Shown in pieces: positions 39,470 through 49,293 of a stretch of 64,000 nt of DNA (position 1 is the stretch's first letter; each line of letters begins with the position of its first letter). Below the pieces are notes generated by a model. The model did not search any database. It was not told where the DNA came from and was given only the letters and a program-made list of their open reading frames with translations. The translations under genes were made by a program, and so were the position numbers. The stretch spans positions 868,001-932,000 of the forward strand of contig NZ_VFVR01000001.1 in the NCBI RefSeq assembly GCF_006442205.1, read 5' to 3'. The DNA comes from Mesorhizobium sp. B2-3-12 (lineage in GTDB: Bacteria > Pseudomonadota > Alphaproteobacteria > Rhizobiales > Rhizobiaceae).

Positions 39470-40591
39470 TCACAGCATCCGCAGCAGCGCGCCACCGATC
39501 GAATATCCGGCCCCGAAGGCGCAGATCAGGCCGAAATCGCCGGGTTTCATGTCGGCATGGTTTTCCGAAAGCGCCACGATGGCGCCGGCGCCCGCCGTAT
39601 TGCCCAGCCGCTCCAGCACCATCGGCGCGCGGTCGTGGTCGACATCATGGCCGAACGCCAGTTTCAGGATCATCGCGTTCATGCGCGCATTGGCCTGGTG
39701 CAGCCAGAAGCGCCTGATCGCCTCCGGCGTCAGACCGTGCTCGGCAAGGAATTCGACGATGAATTTGTGCCCGGCGACGGTGACTTCCTTGAACACCTTG
39801 TTGCCGACCTGCTTGATGAGATTGCCCTCAAGGTCGATCATGTAGGGATCGTCCTGGGCGGTGCGGGTGTGGTAGCCGAGATTGGTGCGAATGTTGTTCG
39901 ACATCTGCGTCCAGAGGCGCGTGTCCAGCACCTCGAAGCGGCCCGGCCGCTTCTCCCCCTGGGTGAGCCCCTCGACCACCATCGACACCGAAGCGTCGCC
40001 GAAGATGAAGTGCGTCTGCCGGTCGCGGAAATTGAGATGGCCGGTGATGATCTCGGGCGTCGTCACCAGGACGCGCTTGTGGGCGCCCGAGCGCACCAGA
40101 TTGACCGCCATGTGCAGCGCCGCCGCCGCGGACGAACAGCCAAGCCCCATGTCGAAGCCGGCGCCGCGCGTGCCCAGAGCCGCCTGCATTTCGATGGCGA
40201 TTGCCGGATACGGCCTTTGCTGATGCGAGGACGAGCAGATCACCAGATCGATCTCCGACGCCTCGATGCCGGCGTGCTCGATCGCCTTCCCAGCCGAAGC
40301 GATGCCGAATTCCGCCTGCAGCGAAAGCGCGTCGTCCGGGCGCGCCGGAATGCGCGGCGCCATGCGGGTCGGGTCGAGAATGCCTTCCCGTTCGATCACG
40401 TGGCGGGAGCGCACACCCGAGGCATGGACGATGAAGTCGGCATCCGATTTCTGCAGCGGCGTCTCGCCGGCGGCCTGGCGCCGCGTGTTCTCCGTGTCGA
40501 CCCAGGCATTGAAGCTGGCGACCAGTTCCTCGTTCGTGATGACAGGCTTGGGGATTTCAGCGCCGATGCCGCTGATGATGACGCGATGCAT
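39470..40591 (-). CDS. Beta-ketoacyl-ACP synthase III-like, long form
   Basis: Condensing enzyme of the FabH class, 373 residues, against 315-330 for standard FabH. The triad is complete: Cys152 in GLGCSSAAAAL, His298 in FWLHQANARM, Asn331 in RLGNTAGAGA. The extra length is mainly an N-terminal insertion (about 28-55, FNAWVDTENTRRQAAGETPL). Long-form KAS III enzymes in Pseudomonas take medium-chain acyl-CoA into fatty acid synthesis; a similar role is possible. It stands alone, outside a fab cluster, so it is probably not the housekeeping FabH. Confidence 0.85.
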   Translation of the reverse strand: MHRVIISGIGAEIPKPVITNEELVASFNAWVDTENTRRQAAGETPLQKSDADFIVHASGVRSRHVIEREGILDPTRMAPRIPARPDDALSLQAEFGIASAGKAIEHAGIEASEIDLVICSSSHQQRPYPAIAIEMQAALGTRGAGFDMGLGCSSAAAALHMAVNLVRSGAHKRVLVTTPEIITGHLNFRDRQTHFIFGDASVSMVVEGLTQGEKRPGRFEVLDTRLWTQMSNNIRTNLGYHTRTAQDDPYMIDLEGNLIKQVGNKVFKEVTVAGHKFIVEFLAEHGLTPEAIRRFWLHQANARMNAMILKLAFGHDVDHDRAPMVLERLGNTAGAGAIVALSENHADMKPGDFGLICAFGAGYSIGGALLRML

Positions 40592-40719
40592 GTTCCAGTC
40601 CGTCCCATCCGCGGGCGATGCGGCTTCATGTGGGCGCCGAAACGCTTCGGCGCAACACTTTTCTCATCTGGCCGGTTTACGCCGGCTTAAACCAAAGGTT
40701 TGGGCCGGCTCAACAAGCT

Positions 40720-41052
40720 TCACCAGGCGCACAGCTTGGTATTGGTCTGCGGGTTGTTCCAGCACGCGCCGTCGTCGCGGCTGCGCACGAATTGCCCCGG
40801 CAGCGGCACGTTGCGCCGCCCGAGATTGACATAGCCATAGGCAAAGCCCGGTCCGTCGATCTCCAGCACATAGGTCGGATAGCCCGGCGCCGAGATGCGG
40901 AAGCTGCCGGCATCGTCGATCGCCCGGTAGGCGCATGCAAAATAGCCGTCATCGCTGGTGAAGCACCGTGCTCGCTTGGCCTCGGCCGAGACCGAAAAAG
41001 CCAGAAGCGCCGCCGCGCACACCCCACACCCATAAAGCAGTTTTCTCAACAT
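40720..41052 (-). CDS. Secreted cysteine-containing protein of unknown function
   Basis: 110 residues from the ATG at 41052 (AAGGGGG upstream; a GTG at 41061 is too close to that site). MLRKLLYGCGVCAAALLAFS... ends in an Ala-x-Ala cleavage site (SAEA), after which a mature part of about 85 residues has three cysteines (CFTSDDGYFACAYRA and DDGACWNNPQTNTKLCAW), suggesting disulfides in the periplasm. I do not recognise the family. Confidence 0.7.
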   Translation of the reverse strand: MLRKLLYGCGVCAAALLAFSVSAEAKRARCFTSDDGYFACAYRAIDDAGSFRISAPGYPTYVLEIDGPGFAYGYVNLGRRNVPLPGQFVRSRDDGACWNNPQTNTKLCAW

Positions 41053-41165
41053 CGCATTCACCCCCTTGCATACGGGCCATCATGAGCCCGCAAGATGAAT
41101 TGCGCATGGCGGCGAAAACGGGTCAAGCGGCAGCAACGACGCGCTGGCCAAGGGGTAATGTTGGC

Positions 41166-41936
41166 CTAGCCCGCCCGCTTGGCGACGATGAAGAGACGCG
41201 GAAAACGCAGCAGCACCTTGCCGTCGGCGGTCTTCGGATAGGCCTTGGCGATCCTGGCCGTGTAGCTGTCGAGGAACAACTTGCGCTCCTCCGCATCGAG
41301 CGAATCGAGAAACGGCTTCAGCCCGGTCGACTTCACCCATTCGACGATTGCCTCGGCATTGGCGAGCGGGTGGTTGTAGACGGTGTGCCAGATGTCGAGC
41401 CGATCCGAGAGCGGCGATAACAGGTCGTAATAGAACGACACGGTCGGCAAGGGTGCACGCGCGGCGCTCTTCAATTTTTCGGCAAATGGCGCTTCCGCCG
41501 CCGTCTCGCGCATCAGGCGATGCGAGTCCTCGCCCATATTGTCGGGCATCTGGATGGCCAGCGCGCCGCCGGGCGCGAGAAAACCCATCAGCCGCTGGAA
41601 CACCGCCGGATGCTCCGGCAGCCACTGGAAGACGGCGTTGGCGAAGATCACATTGACGGGCTCGGCCGGCTGCCATTTGGAGGCGTCCGCCAGATCGAAG
41701 CTTACATTGGGCAGGCGCGCCCTCGCCTTCTCGATCATATCGGGCGAGGTGTCGAAGCCGCTCACCTGCGCGTCCGGCCAGCGCCCGACCAGAAGTTCTG
41801 TCGAATTGCCCGGTCCGCAGCCGATGTCGACGACCCGGCGCGGAAAGTCGACGGGAACCTGTGCCACCAGGTCCCGTGCAGGCCGCGTGCGCTCGTCCTC
41901 GAATTTCAGATATTGGGCGGCGGACCAATCAGCCAT
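41166..41936 (-). CDS. tam: Trans-aconitate 2-methyltransferase
   Basis: Detoxifies trans-aconitate, a byproduct inhibitor of aconitase, by SAM-dependent methyl esterification. The 256-residue protein begins [27 protein letters not shown], characteristic of Tam, then has [15 protein letters not shown] (motif I), [11 protein letters not shown], and [14 protein letters not shown]. It follows ettA on the same strand with a 45-base gap containing a hairpin, and is probably transcribed separately or at lower level. Confidence 0.9.
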   Translation of the reverse strand: MADWSAAQYLKFEDERTRPARDLVAQVPVDFPRRVVDIGCGPGNSTELLVGRWPDAQVSGFDTSPDMIEKARARLPNVSFDLADASKWQPAEPVNVIFANAVFQWLPEHPAVFQRLMGFLAPGGALAIQMPDNMGEDSHRLMRETAAEAPFAEKLKSAARAPLPTVSFYYDLLSPLSDRLDIWHTVYNHPLANAEAIVEWVKSTGLKPFLDSLDAEERKLFLDSYTARIAKAYPKTADGKVLLRFPRLFIVAKRAG

Positions 41937-41970
41937 TTGAGCTCCTCATATTCCTGAGAAATTCGCCGCC

Positions 41971-41987
41971 CGGTAAACCCTTTACCG
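41971..41987 (-). terminator. Possible hairpin terminator at the ettA stop
   Basis: CGGTAAA and TTTACCG pair around a 3-base loop and overlap the ettA stop codon. There is no long U-run after it, so it may be a weak terminator or processing site between ettA and tam. Confidence 0.3.
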
Positions 41988-43631
41988 CGTCAGCCTCTTG
42001 TAGGTCATGCGGTGCGGGTTGACGGCTTCGGGCCCGAGCCGGCGGATCTTGTCCTGCTCGTAATCCTCGAAATTGCCCTCGAACCATTCGACATGGCTGT
42101 CGCCCTCGAAGGCGAGAATGTGCGTCGCCAGGCGGTCGAGGAACATGCGATCGTGCGAGATGATAACGGCGCAGCCGGCAAAATTTTCCAGTGCGTCTTC
42201 GAGTGCTGCGAGCGTTTCCGTATCGAGATCGTTGGTCGGTTCGTCGAGCAGCAGCACGTTGCCGCCGGTCTTCAGCATCTTGGCCAGATGCACGCGGTTG
42301 CGCTGACCGCCGGACAGATTGCCGACCTTCTGCTGCTGGTCACCGCCACGGAAGTTGAACGAGGCGCAATAGGCACGCGTGTTGGCCTCGAACTTGCCGA
42401 GTTTGACCACTTCGGCGCCGCCCGAAATCTCTTCCCAGACCGTCTTTGAAGGATCGAGCTGGTCGCGGCTCTGGTCGACATAGCCGAGCTTGACGGTCTC
42501 GCCGACGCGGACTGTGCCCGCATCCGGCTTTTCCTGGCCGGTGATCATGCGGAACAGTGTCGTCTTGCCGGCGCCGTTCGGGCCGATGACGCCGACAATG
42601 CCGCCCGGCGGCAGCTTGAATTCCAGGCCGTCGATCAGCAGCGTGTCGCCAAAGCCCTTCGACAGGCCGTCGACCTCGATCACCACATTGCCGAGCCGCT
42701 CGCCATGCGGAATGACGATCTGCGTGTCGGTCGGACGGCGGCTGTCGGCTGCGTCCAGCAGGTCCTGGAAGGCCTGGATACGCGCCTTGGACTTGGTTTG
42801 ACGGGCCTTCGGGCTGGACTGGATCCACTCGCGCTCGCGGCCGATGGCACGCTGGCGGGCGTCGTCCTCGCGGCCTTCCTGCTTGAGGCGCTTGGCCTTG
42901 GCTTCGAGATATTTGGTGTAGTTGCCCTCATAGGGAATGCTGCGGCCGCGATCGAGTTCGAGGATCCAGCCGGTGACATTGTCGAGGAAATAGCGGTCGT
43001 GGGTGATGATCATCACCGCGCCGGGATAGGCGCGAAGATGCTTTTCCAGCCACGCCGTGGTCTCGGCGTCGAGATGGTTGGTCGGTTCGTCGAGCAGCAG
43101 AAGGTCGGGCTGGCGCAGCAGGAGCTGGCAGAGCGCGACGCGGCGGCGCTCGCCGCCCGACAGCTTGGTGACTTCTGAATCCTTGGGCGGGCAGCCCAAC
43201 GCTTCCATCGCCATCTCGACCTGCTGTTCCAGATCCCAAAGGTTCAGCCGGTCCATCTCATCCTGGAGCTTGGCGGACTCGTCCGCCGTCTCGTCGGAAT
43301 AGTTCATCATCAGTTCGTTGTAGCGCTCGATGATGGCGGTCTTGGCCGCGACACCTTCCATGATGTTCTCGAACACCGTCTTCTTCGGGTCGAGCGCCGG
43401 TTCCTGCGCCAGGTAGCCGACGGTGGCGCCTTCAGCGAGCCACGCTTCGCCGCTCCAGTCCTTGTCGATGCCGGCCATGATCTTGAGGATCGTCGACTTG
43501 CCGGCGCCGTTGGGGCCGAGAATGCCGATCTTGGCGTCGGGGTAGAAGGACAGATGAACGTTCTCGAGCACCTTCTTGGTGCCATAGGCCTTGTTGAGGC
43601 CGGCCATGTGATAGATGAACTGGCGTGCCAC
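41982..43631 (-). CDS. ettA: Energy-dependent translational throttle protein
   Basis: ABC-F ATPase that binds the ribosomal E site and gates translation by ADP/ATP ratio. The 549-residue protein has two ABC domains, each with GPNGAGKS/T Walker A (near 40 and 355), signatures LSGGERRR and LSGGQRNR, and LLLLDEPTN (two copies), and between them the arm/linker region (about 95-130 and 245-320). No membrane domain. Start MARQFIYHMAGLNKAY is the EttA N-terminus. Confidence 0.95.
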   Translation of the reverse strand: MARQFIYHMAGLNKAYGTKKVLENVHLSFYPDAKIGILGPNGAGKSTILKIMAGIDKDWSGEAWLAEGATVGYLAQEPALDPKKTVFENIMEGVAAKTAIIERYNELMMNYSDETADESAKLQDEMDRLNLWDLEQQVEMAMEALGCPPKDSEVTKLSGGERRRVALCQLLLRQPDLLLLDEPTNHLDAETTAWLEKHLRAYPGAVMIITHDRYFLDNVTGWILELDRGRSIPYEGNYTKYLEAKAKRLKQEGREDDARQRAIGREREWIQSSPKARQTKSKARIQAFQDLLDAADSRRPTDTQIVIPHGERLGNVVIEVDGLSKGFGDTLLIDGLEFKLPPGGIVGVIGPNGAGKTTLFRMITGQEKPDAGTVRVGETVKLGYVDQSRDQLDPSKTVWEEISGGAEVVKLGKFEANTRAYCASFNFRGGDQQQKVGNLSGGQRNRVHLAKMLKTGGNVLLLDEPTNDLDTETLAALEDALENFAGCAVIISHDRMFLDRLATHILAFEGDSHVEWFEGNFEDYEQDKIRRLGPEAVNPHRMTYKRLTR

Positions 43632-43891
43632 GCGCGCTTTCCCTGAAAAAATGACTGGATTTGTCGAATTGAATGGAGGTTGGCCGCTATGTAGGCGATG
43701 CGGCGGCGAACGGCAATCGCTTTTGCCAGATCAGGCCAGCCACACGAACATGTGCGCGCCGCCGATGAAGTTTTCCAACGGCCGCCATGCGCCTCGAAAT
43801 CTCTGGTTAACCCTTGGGCGTCAAAACAGGATCGGGGTGGAATCGCCGGCTTGCCGCGATTTCTGGCGCGAGAGAGAACGGATCGACGGTC

Positions 43892-45178
43892 GTGTTGAAC
43901 AGTTTCCTGCTCCTCGCCGAAGCCGTCGTCTACTTCAGCGTCATGGTCACGCTTTTCCGCTTCCGCAAGCGCATTGGTCTCGGCGTCTTCGTCTGCGCGC
44001 TCGGCGCCATGCATTTCCTGGAAACCTATCTCGCCAGCGTTTTTTACGTCGCCTTGCCGTTCGGCATGGTCTCGCCGGGCTCGGCGGTGCTGTTTTCCGG
44101 CAAGCTGGTGATGCTGCTCCTGCTCTACATCAAGGAAGACGCCGCCACCGTGCGCCAGCCCATCTATGGCCTGCTGCTTGGCAATGCGCTGATGATCGGC
44201 CTGGGGCTGTTGCTGCGCATGCATGCCATCGCGCCGCTGCCCGACGGCAAGATGCCCGACATCGCCTTCATCGACGAGATGGGCTGGCTGATGGTGTGGG
44301 GCACGACGCTGCTGTTCATCGACGCCATCCTGATCATCCTGCTCTATGAAAAGCTTGGCAGGTATCTGCGCCAGGCACAGTTCGCGCGCATCCTGATCTG
44401 CGTCGCCTGCGTGCTCACCTTCGACCAGGCAGGCTTCTTCACCGCACTGCATTTCGTTGCCGGCGCGCCGATCGCGGTCTTCTTCGGCGGCTGGTTCGCC
44501 AAGATGGTGGCCGCACTGACCTTCAGCGCCATGCTGGTCGCCTATCTCAGATGGTTCGAGGTCCGTGACATCCAGATGCCGCGCGGCCTGACCGACATTT
44601 TCGAAACCCTGACCTATCGCGAGCGCTACGAAGCGCTGGTCGAACATGTCGGCCGCGATGGCCTGACCGGCCTGTTGCACCGCGGGCGCTTCGATGCCGA
44701 TGGCGAGGCCGCCGTCCAGTCCAGCCTGCGCACGGCAAGGCCGCTCAGCCTGCTCATCGTCGATGTCGACCACTTCAAATCGATCAACGACCGCTTCGGC
44801 CATGCCGAGGGCGACAAGGTGCTGAAGGCGGTCGCGGCCGTGCTTTGCGAGGCGGCAAGCGCCGAGGACCAGGTGTTCCGGATCGGGGGCGAGGAATTCG
44901 CCATCCTGAGTTCGCGTCCGCATGCCGTCGCCAGGCTGTTTGGCGAAAGCGTCCGCACGGCGGTCAAGGCATCGGCCGCCACCAGCCGGTTCGAACTGAC
45001 CGTCAGCGCCGGCGTTTCCACCGTCAGCGAAACGACGCAGTGCCTGGCCGACCTGTTCGCGCTCGCCGACCAGCGTCTTTACAAGGCGAAGTCGACCGGG
45101 CGCGACCGCGTCGTCGGCGAACCCGGCGGGCATGAGCCCGATGCCCCCGTCGCCTGGACCAGGTCCGCCCAGATTTAG
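43892..45178 (+). CDS. Membrane-bound diguanylate cyclase
   Basis: Makes c-di-GMP from two GTP. The 428-residue product has six to seven membrane segments in residues about 1-225 and a GGDEF domain (about 260-415) with GLTGLLHRGRFDADGE, LLIVDVDHFKSINDRFGHAEGDKVL and the active-site GGEEF. The RxxD inhibitory site is not seen directly before the motif. The start is uncertain: GTG at 43892 or the next TTG; a TTG at 43814 would add an unlikely soluble tail. What the membrane part senses is unknown. Confidence 0.85.
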   Translation: MLNSFLLLAEAVVYFSVMVTLFRFRKRIGLGVFVCALGAMHFLETYLASVFYVALPFGMVSPGSAVLFSGKLVMLLLLYIKEDAATVRQPIYGLLLGNALMIGLGLLLRMHAIAPLPDGKMPDIAFIDEMGWLMVWGTTLLFIDAILIILLYEKLGRYLRQAQFARILICVACVLTFDQAGFFTALHFVAGAPIAVFFGGWFAKMVAALTFSAMLVAYLRWFEVRDIQMPRGLTDIFETLTYRERYEALVEHVGRDGLTGLLHRGRFDADGEAAVQSSLRTARPLSLLIVDVDHFKSINDRFGHAEGDKVLKAVAAVLCEAASAEDQVFRIGGEEFAILSSRPHAVARLFGESVRTAVKASAATSRFELTVSAGVSTVSETTQCLADLFALADQRLYKAKSTGRDRVVGEPGGHEPDAPVAWTRSAQI

Positions 45179-45196
45179 CCGGATCTGACGTCGTCG

Positions 45197-45808
45197 CTAC
45201 GACTTCCGCTGCCGCGCGATGCCGGTCAGCGTCGAGACCGCCATCAGCGCGATCGCCAGCCATTTCAGCGCCGTGATGATCGGCCCGGCTTCGATGTCAT
45301 AGGCGATGAACAGCAGGATACCCGGCACCAGCAGGCCGCACATGATCAGCATGATGCGGTTGATCTGCCAGGACACTTTTGATGCCAGCACCTCATCCCC
45401 GGCCGCTGGAACCAGCGCCTCTCGCATCGCCTTGCCGCCGACCAGCATGGCCGAGAAGCGCATCGAGATCGGCAGGCCGAGCCCGATGATGAGGAAGGCG
45501 CAAGCCGCCAGCAGCAGCGAGAACTTCAGCGCGCTGGTCTCCGCCGGGACGGGAAACAGCAGCGTCGCCAGCGGCAGGAAGACGCCGAAAATGCCAAGGG
45601 CGGCGATGGCGATGAAGATCGCCGCGTTGACGACCGTGAAGAGCTGATAGGTACCGGCGCCGATCGGCGCGGACAGCGCGCGCATCCGCGTCCACTCAGG
45701 CTCGCTGTAGGAAAAACCGGGCCATTCCATGCGGGCATCGTTGATCGAGACCATGCCCTTGGCCCAGAAGGCCAGCCGCGCCAGCGCGCCGCTCGTGATG
45801 CCACTCAT
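45197..45808 (-). CDS. Four-span membrane protein of unknown function
   Basis: 203 residues from MSGITSGALARLAF. Four hydrophobic segments: about 55-90 (LFTVVNAAIFIAIAALGIFGVF), 95-115, 155-175 (IMLIMCGLLVPGILLFIAYD) and 180-197. An internal soluble part carries an EWPGFSYSEPEWTRMRAL stretch. I do not recognise a family. The gene lies convergent with the diguanylate cyclase gene, 18 bases apart. Confidence 0.65.
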   Translation of the reverse strand: MSGITSGALARLAFWAKGMVSINDARMEWPGFSYSEPEWTRMRALSAPIGAGTYQLFTVVNAAIFIAIAALGIFGVFLPLATLLFPVPAETSALKFSLLLAACAFLIIGLGLPISMRFSAMLVGGKAMREALVPAAGDEVLASKVSWQINRIMLIMCGLLVPGILLFIAYDIEAGPIITALKWLAIALMAVSTLTGIARQRKS

Positions 45809-45893
45809 TGCAACCCCCGCTGAATGAACCGCCACGCAAACATAACACCAGCCGAAACAAGCGAAAGCCCGGCTGGCTGCCTAATCCCCCGCG

Positions 45894-46901
45894 TTACTGG
45901 AACCCGATCGCATCGACCGTGCCTGTCGGGCAGCCGGCCTTGTTGGTCGGCACCGAGGCCAGCAGCAGGTCCTTGAGTGAACTGTTCGGGCCGATCGGAC
46001 CGGCAAGACCGAGCGTCAGTTCGCCGATCAGCCGGCGGCCGCTCGAAGGATCGATCACGCAGGACACCCGCACCCGGTCTCCCGCACCGGAGCCAAAGGC
46101 GGTGTCGAAGGCGCCGCGAATTTGGTCGGCCGTCAGCTTGCCGCCGATATTCCTGGCGAAGAGATCGCGCACCGGCGAGCTATTCACCTCCCGCATCAGG
46201 CCGAGAGCATCCGAAAAATACTCCTGCTGGCTCTTGCCGTAGCACGTGCCGTGCTTGATCCATTCATGCCGTTCCAGCTTCGAGGCGGTGCCTGGCATCA
46301 CCTTGTCGAGCTCCGTGCGCGTGCCTGCGTCGAGATTGACCGGAGGCAGGTCTTTCCAATGGGCAGGATTGTCATTGGCCTTGTCGCTTGCCGACACCTG
46401 GCAATAGAAATTGCCGTTCGGCTGCGGCCACAGGCCGTGCAGCGTGAAATTGGTGGCATCGAACTCGCCGGGGTTTTGCGCCTTGCATTCGGTCTTGTTC
46501 GACTTGGTCTCGCAAAAGGCCGGTTGCCAGCTCAAGGCGAAGACATATTCGGGTTTTCCCGATGGGGCGGGCTTGCCTTGCCCGCCGGGTGCCGCAGGCA
46601 CGGCCGCGGCGCTGCTGCCCGACAGATGGCCGCAGCTGACCTTCACCCAGCGGCGCTCGGGATCGGCGCCCGGCACCAGGATGAGATAGTGGGTCGGCGT
46701 GTCCTTGTTGCCGGCGAGCAGCTGATAGCTCTGTCCGGCATCGGTCGAGACATTGCCCGGATTCTTGCCGTTCTTGATCGCCTGCGTTGCCGGACAAGAG
46801 GCGTCGGCTACGAAAGTGCCGCTCATCTTGACGTCGGCCCGCGCCGCCCCGGCCAGCGATGCCGCCAGCAAGGCCAATCCGAAAACAACAGCAATGCGCA
46901 T
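45894..46901 (-). CDS. Secreted ribonuclease T2
   Basis: 335 residues from MRIAVVFGLALLAASLAGAA, a signal peptide cut after ARA. Residues about 45-115 are an N-terminal extra domain. The RNase T2 core follows with both active-site blocks: FTLHGLWPQ (CAS1) and HEWIKHGTC (CAS2), each with its catalytic His, and several cysteines for disulfides. It would degrade RNA in the periplasm for scavenging. A GGGGA ribosome-binding site supports the start; the upstream open frame is a shadow. Confidence 0.93.
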   Translation of the reverse strand: MRIAVVFGLALLAASLAGAARADVKMSGTFVADASCPATQAIKNGKNPGNVSTDAGQSYQLLAGNKDTPTHYLILVPGADPERRWVKVSCGHLSGSSAAAVPAAPGGQGKPAPSGKPEYVFALSWQPAFCETKSNKTECKAQNPGEFDATNFTLHGLWPQPNGNFYCQVSASDKANDNPAHWKDLPPVNLDAGTRTELDKVMPGTASKLERHEWIKHGTCYGKSQQEYFSDALGLMREVNSSPVRDLFARNIGGKLTADQIRGAFDTAFGSGAGDRVRVSCVIDPSSGRRLIGELTLGLAGPIGPNSSLKDLLLASVPTNKAGCPTGTVDAIGFQ

Positions 46902-47088
46902 GGAGAATCCCCGGCTGGAAGAAAGTGGGCGACAGACTGAAGCTGTCTCCATGTCAGAATTGCGATATTTTGCGGGTCCGTGGCAAGAAAGATCGTCGCG
47001 GCAAGGCCGGCGGGCCGGATTGACGCAAATCCGGCGCTGGCGCACACCTTGGACATCGCAAAGACGAACCAGGGGGAGACCAGTCGGC

Positions 47089-48021
47089 ATGCCATTCAGC
47101 CAGCAGCGCGTGGTTCGCTCGCCGACCGGCGCCGACCTCAATCTGTTCGTCCGGCAGGCCGACAGCCCCGCGCGGGCGGTGGTCCAGATCAATCACGGTC
47201 TGGCCGAGCATGCCGCGCGTTACGACCGCTTCGCCGCTTTCCTGGCCGCCCGGGGCTTCCATGTCTATGTCCATGACCACCGTGGCCATGGCGCGACCAA
47301 GGCGCCCGACGCGCCGCTCGGCAGATTCGCCGACAAGGACGGCCCGGCCAAGGTGATCGCCGATGTCGACGCCCTCCACGATCTCATCGCCCGCGAACAG
47401 CCTGACCTGCCGGTGATCCTTTTCGGCCACTCGATGGGCGCGTCCGTGGCGCTGAACTACCTGTTGAGCCATTACGGGCGCATTCATGCCGCCGCGATCT
47501 GGAACGGCAATTTCTCACAAGGCCTGCTCGGCCAGATGGCGCTCGGTGTCCTCGCCTGGGAACGGATGCGGCTCGGCTCCGATGTCCCGTCACGCCTGCT
47601 GCCGAAACTCACCTTCCAGGCCTGGGGCAAGGCGGTGCCCAACCATCGCACCTTGTTCGACTGGCTGTCGCGCGACGAGGCGGAGGTGGCGAAATACATC
47701 GCCGATCCGCTGTGCGGCTGGGATGCCTCCATCTCGATGTGGCGCGATGTCGTCGCCATGGCGCTGAACGGCGGCAAGGATGCAGGCTTCGCCACCGTTC
47801 GCCGCGACCTCCCCGTCGCCATCGTTGGCGGCGAGAAAGACCCCGCCTCGGACTATGGCAAGGGCATCGCCCACCTCGCCAATCGCATGCGCAAGATGGG
47901 CTTTTCGAATCTGGTTTCAACGGTTTACGCCGAGACCCGCCACGAAAGCCTGAACGAGGTGAACCGGGACACCATCATGGGCGATTTCGCCGCCTGGGCG
48001 GACAATGTCCTGAAGGCGTGA
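47089..48021 (+). CDS. Alpha/beta hydrolase, monoacylglycerol lipase-like
   Basis: 310 residues, start set by AGGGGGAGA 9 bases upstream of ATG 47089. HGLAEHAARYDRFAAFLAARGFHVYVHDHRGHGAT is the Hydrolase_4 signature of lysophospholipase/monoacylglycerol lipases, GHSMGA carries the nucleophile serine (near 111), and the catalytic His is near the C-terminus (ETRHESLNE). No signal peptide, so cytoplasmic. Divergent from RNase T2. Confidence 0.88.
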   Translation: MPFSQQRVVRSPTGADLNLFVRQADSPARAVVQINHGLAEHAARYDRFAAFLAARGFHVYVHDHRGHGATKAPDAPLGRFADKDGPAKVIADVDALHDLIAREQPDLPVILFGHSMGASVALNYLLSHYGRIHAAAIWNGNFSQGLLGQMALGVLAWERMRLGSDVPSRLLPKLTFQAWGKAVPNHRTLFDWLSRDEAEVAKYIADPLCGWDASISMWRDVVAMALNGGKDAGFATVRRDLPVAIVGGEKDPASDYGKGIAHLANRMRKMGFSNLVSTVYAETRHESLNEVNRDTIMGDFAAWADNVLKA

Positions 48022-48117
48022 CGGATTGGCCCATTGCAAGGACCGTGACAGCCGCTGCCGGGCTTGATAGAGGCTCTGCTTTCGCAGCAATCAGGATGAT
48101 TGCAATCACGGTGATAT

Positions 48118-49293
48118 ATGGCTGAGCCCCCGCTGAAAGGCGTCCGCGTCGTCGAACTCGCCCGCATTCTTGCCGGGCCCTGGGCCGGGCAGTTGCTCGC
48201 CGATCTCGGCGCCGATGTCATCAAGGTCGAGAGCCCCGATGGCGGCGACGACACCCGCAAATGGGGTCCACCCTTCGTCATGAGCCACGATGGCGAGAAC
48301 CTGTCGGCCGCCTATTACCATTCCTGCAATCGTGGCAAGCGCTCAATCGCCATCGACTTTTCGACGCCCGACGGCGCCGAGACGGTGCGGCGGCTGGTTG
48401 CCACGGCGGATGTGCTGATCGAGAACTTCAAGCTCGGCGGCCTGAAGAAATACGGGCTCGACTATCAGAGCCTGAAAGCGATCAACCCGCGCCTGGTCTA
48501 CTGCTCCATCACCGGCTTCGGCCAGGATGGACCCTATGCGCCACGCGCCGGTTACGATTTCATCATCCAGGCCATGGCCGGCATGATGTCGATCACCGGC
48601 GAGGCCGGCCGCGAGCCGCAGAAGGCCGGCGTCGCCATCTCGGACATCTTCACCGGCCTCTATTCGGTCATCGCCATCCAGGCCGCCTTGCGTCACGCCG
48701 GACAAACCGGCGAAGGCCAGCACATCGACATGGCGCTGTTCGACACCCAGATCTCGGCCCTCGGCAACCAGAACCTCAACTATCTCGTCTCCGGCAAGTC
48801 GCCGGTGCAGATGGGCAATGCGCATATGAACATCGCCCCTTACGAAGTGCTTCCGGTCAGGGACGGCCACATCATCCTGGCGGTCGGCAATGACGGCCAG
48901 TTCGCCAAATTCTGCAATGCAGTCGGGCTGGACGATTTGCCGGCGAATCCCGATTTCGCCACCAATCCGGCCCGTGTCGCCAACCGCGTGGAACTTCGCG
49001 CACGCATCATCGAGGCGCTGAAGAGCTGGGATCGCGATCCGCTGCTGGCCAAGCTCGAAGCCGCAAGCGTGCCGGCAAGCCCGATCAACACGATCGGCCA
49101 GATGTTCGCCGACCCGCAAACCATTGCGCGCGGCATGCGGCTCGACCTCGATGACGGCCATGGCAATCGCCTGCCGTCGGTGCGCGCGCCGATGGTGATG
49201 TCGGGGACGCCGCTCGTCTACGAACGGCCCTCGCCGCGCCTTGGCGAGCACACCGACGAAATCCTTGCCGAACTGGAGAAGTCTGGGAAATGA
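48118..49293 (+). CDS. CaiB/BaiF-type CoA-transferase
   Basis: Class III CoA-transferase, 391 residues. GVRVVELARILAGPWAGQLLADLGADVIKVE, YYHSCNRGKRSIAIDF and RLVYCSITGFGQDGPYAPRAGYDFIIQAMAGMMSITG match the family; the catalytic Asp of formyl-CoA transferases falls in the last block. It shares a four-base overlap with a ThDP enzyme gene. The substrate is unknown; acyl groups such as oxalyl, succinyl or itaconyl are options. Confidence 0.88.
   Translation: MAEPPLKGVRVVELARILAGPWAGQLLADLGADVIKVESPDGGDDTRKWGPPFVMSHDGENLSAAYYHSCNRGKRSIAIDFSTPDGAETVRRLVATADVLIENFKLGGLKKYGLDYQSLKAINPRLVYCSITGFGQDGPYAPRAGYDFIIQAMAGMMSITGEAGREPQKAGVAISDIFTGLYSVIAIQAALRHAGQTGEGQHIDMALFDTQISALGNQNLNYLVSGKSPVQMGNAHMNIAPYEVLPVRDGHIILAVGNDGQFAKFCNAVGLDDLPANPDFATNPARVANRVELRARIIEALKSWDRDPLLAKLEAASVPASPINTIGQMFADPQTIARGMRLDLDDGHGNRLPSVRAPMVMSGTPLVYERPSPRLGEHTDEILAELEKSGK

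Noticed and set aside
43310..45133. A 607-codon minus-strand open frame
   Set aside because: Overlaps the start of ettA in another frame and the whole GGDEF gene antisense; no conserved motifs of its own.
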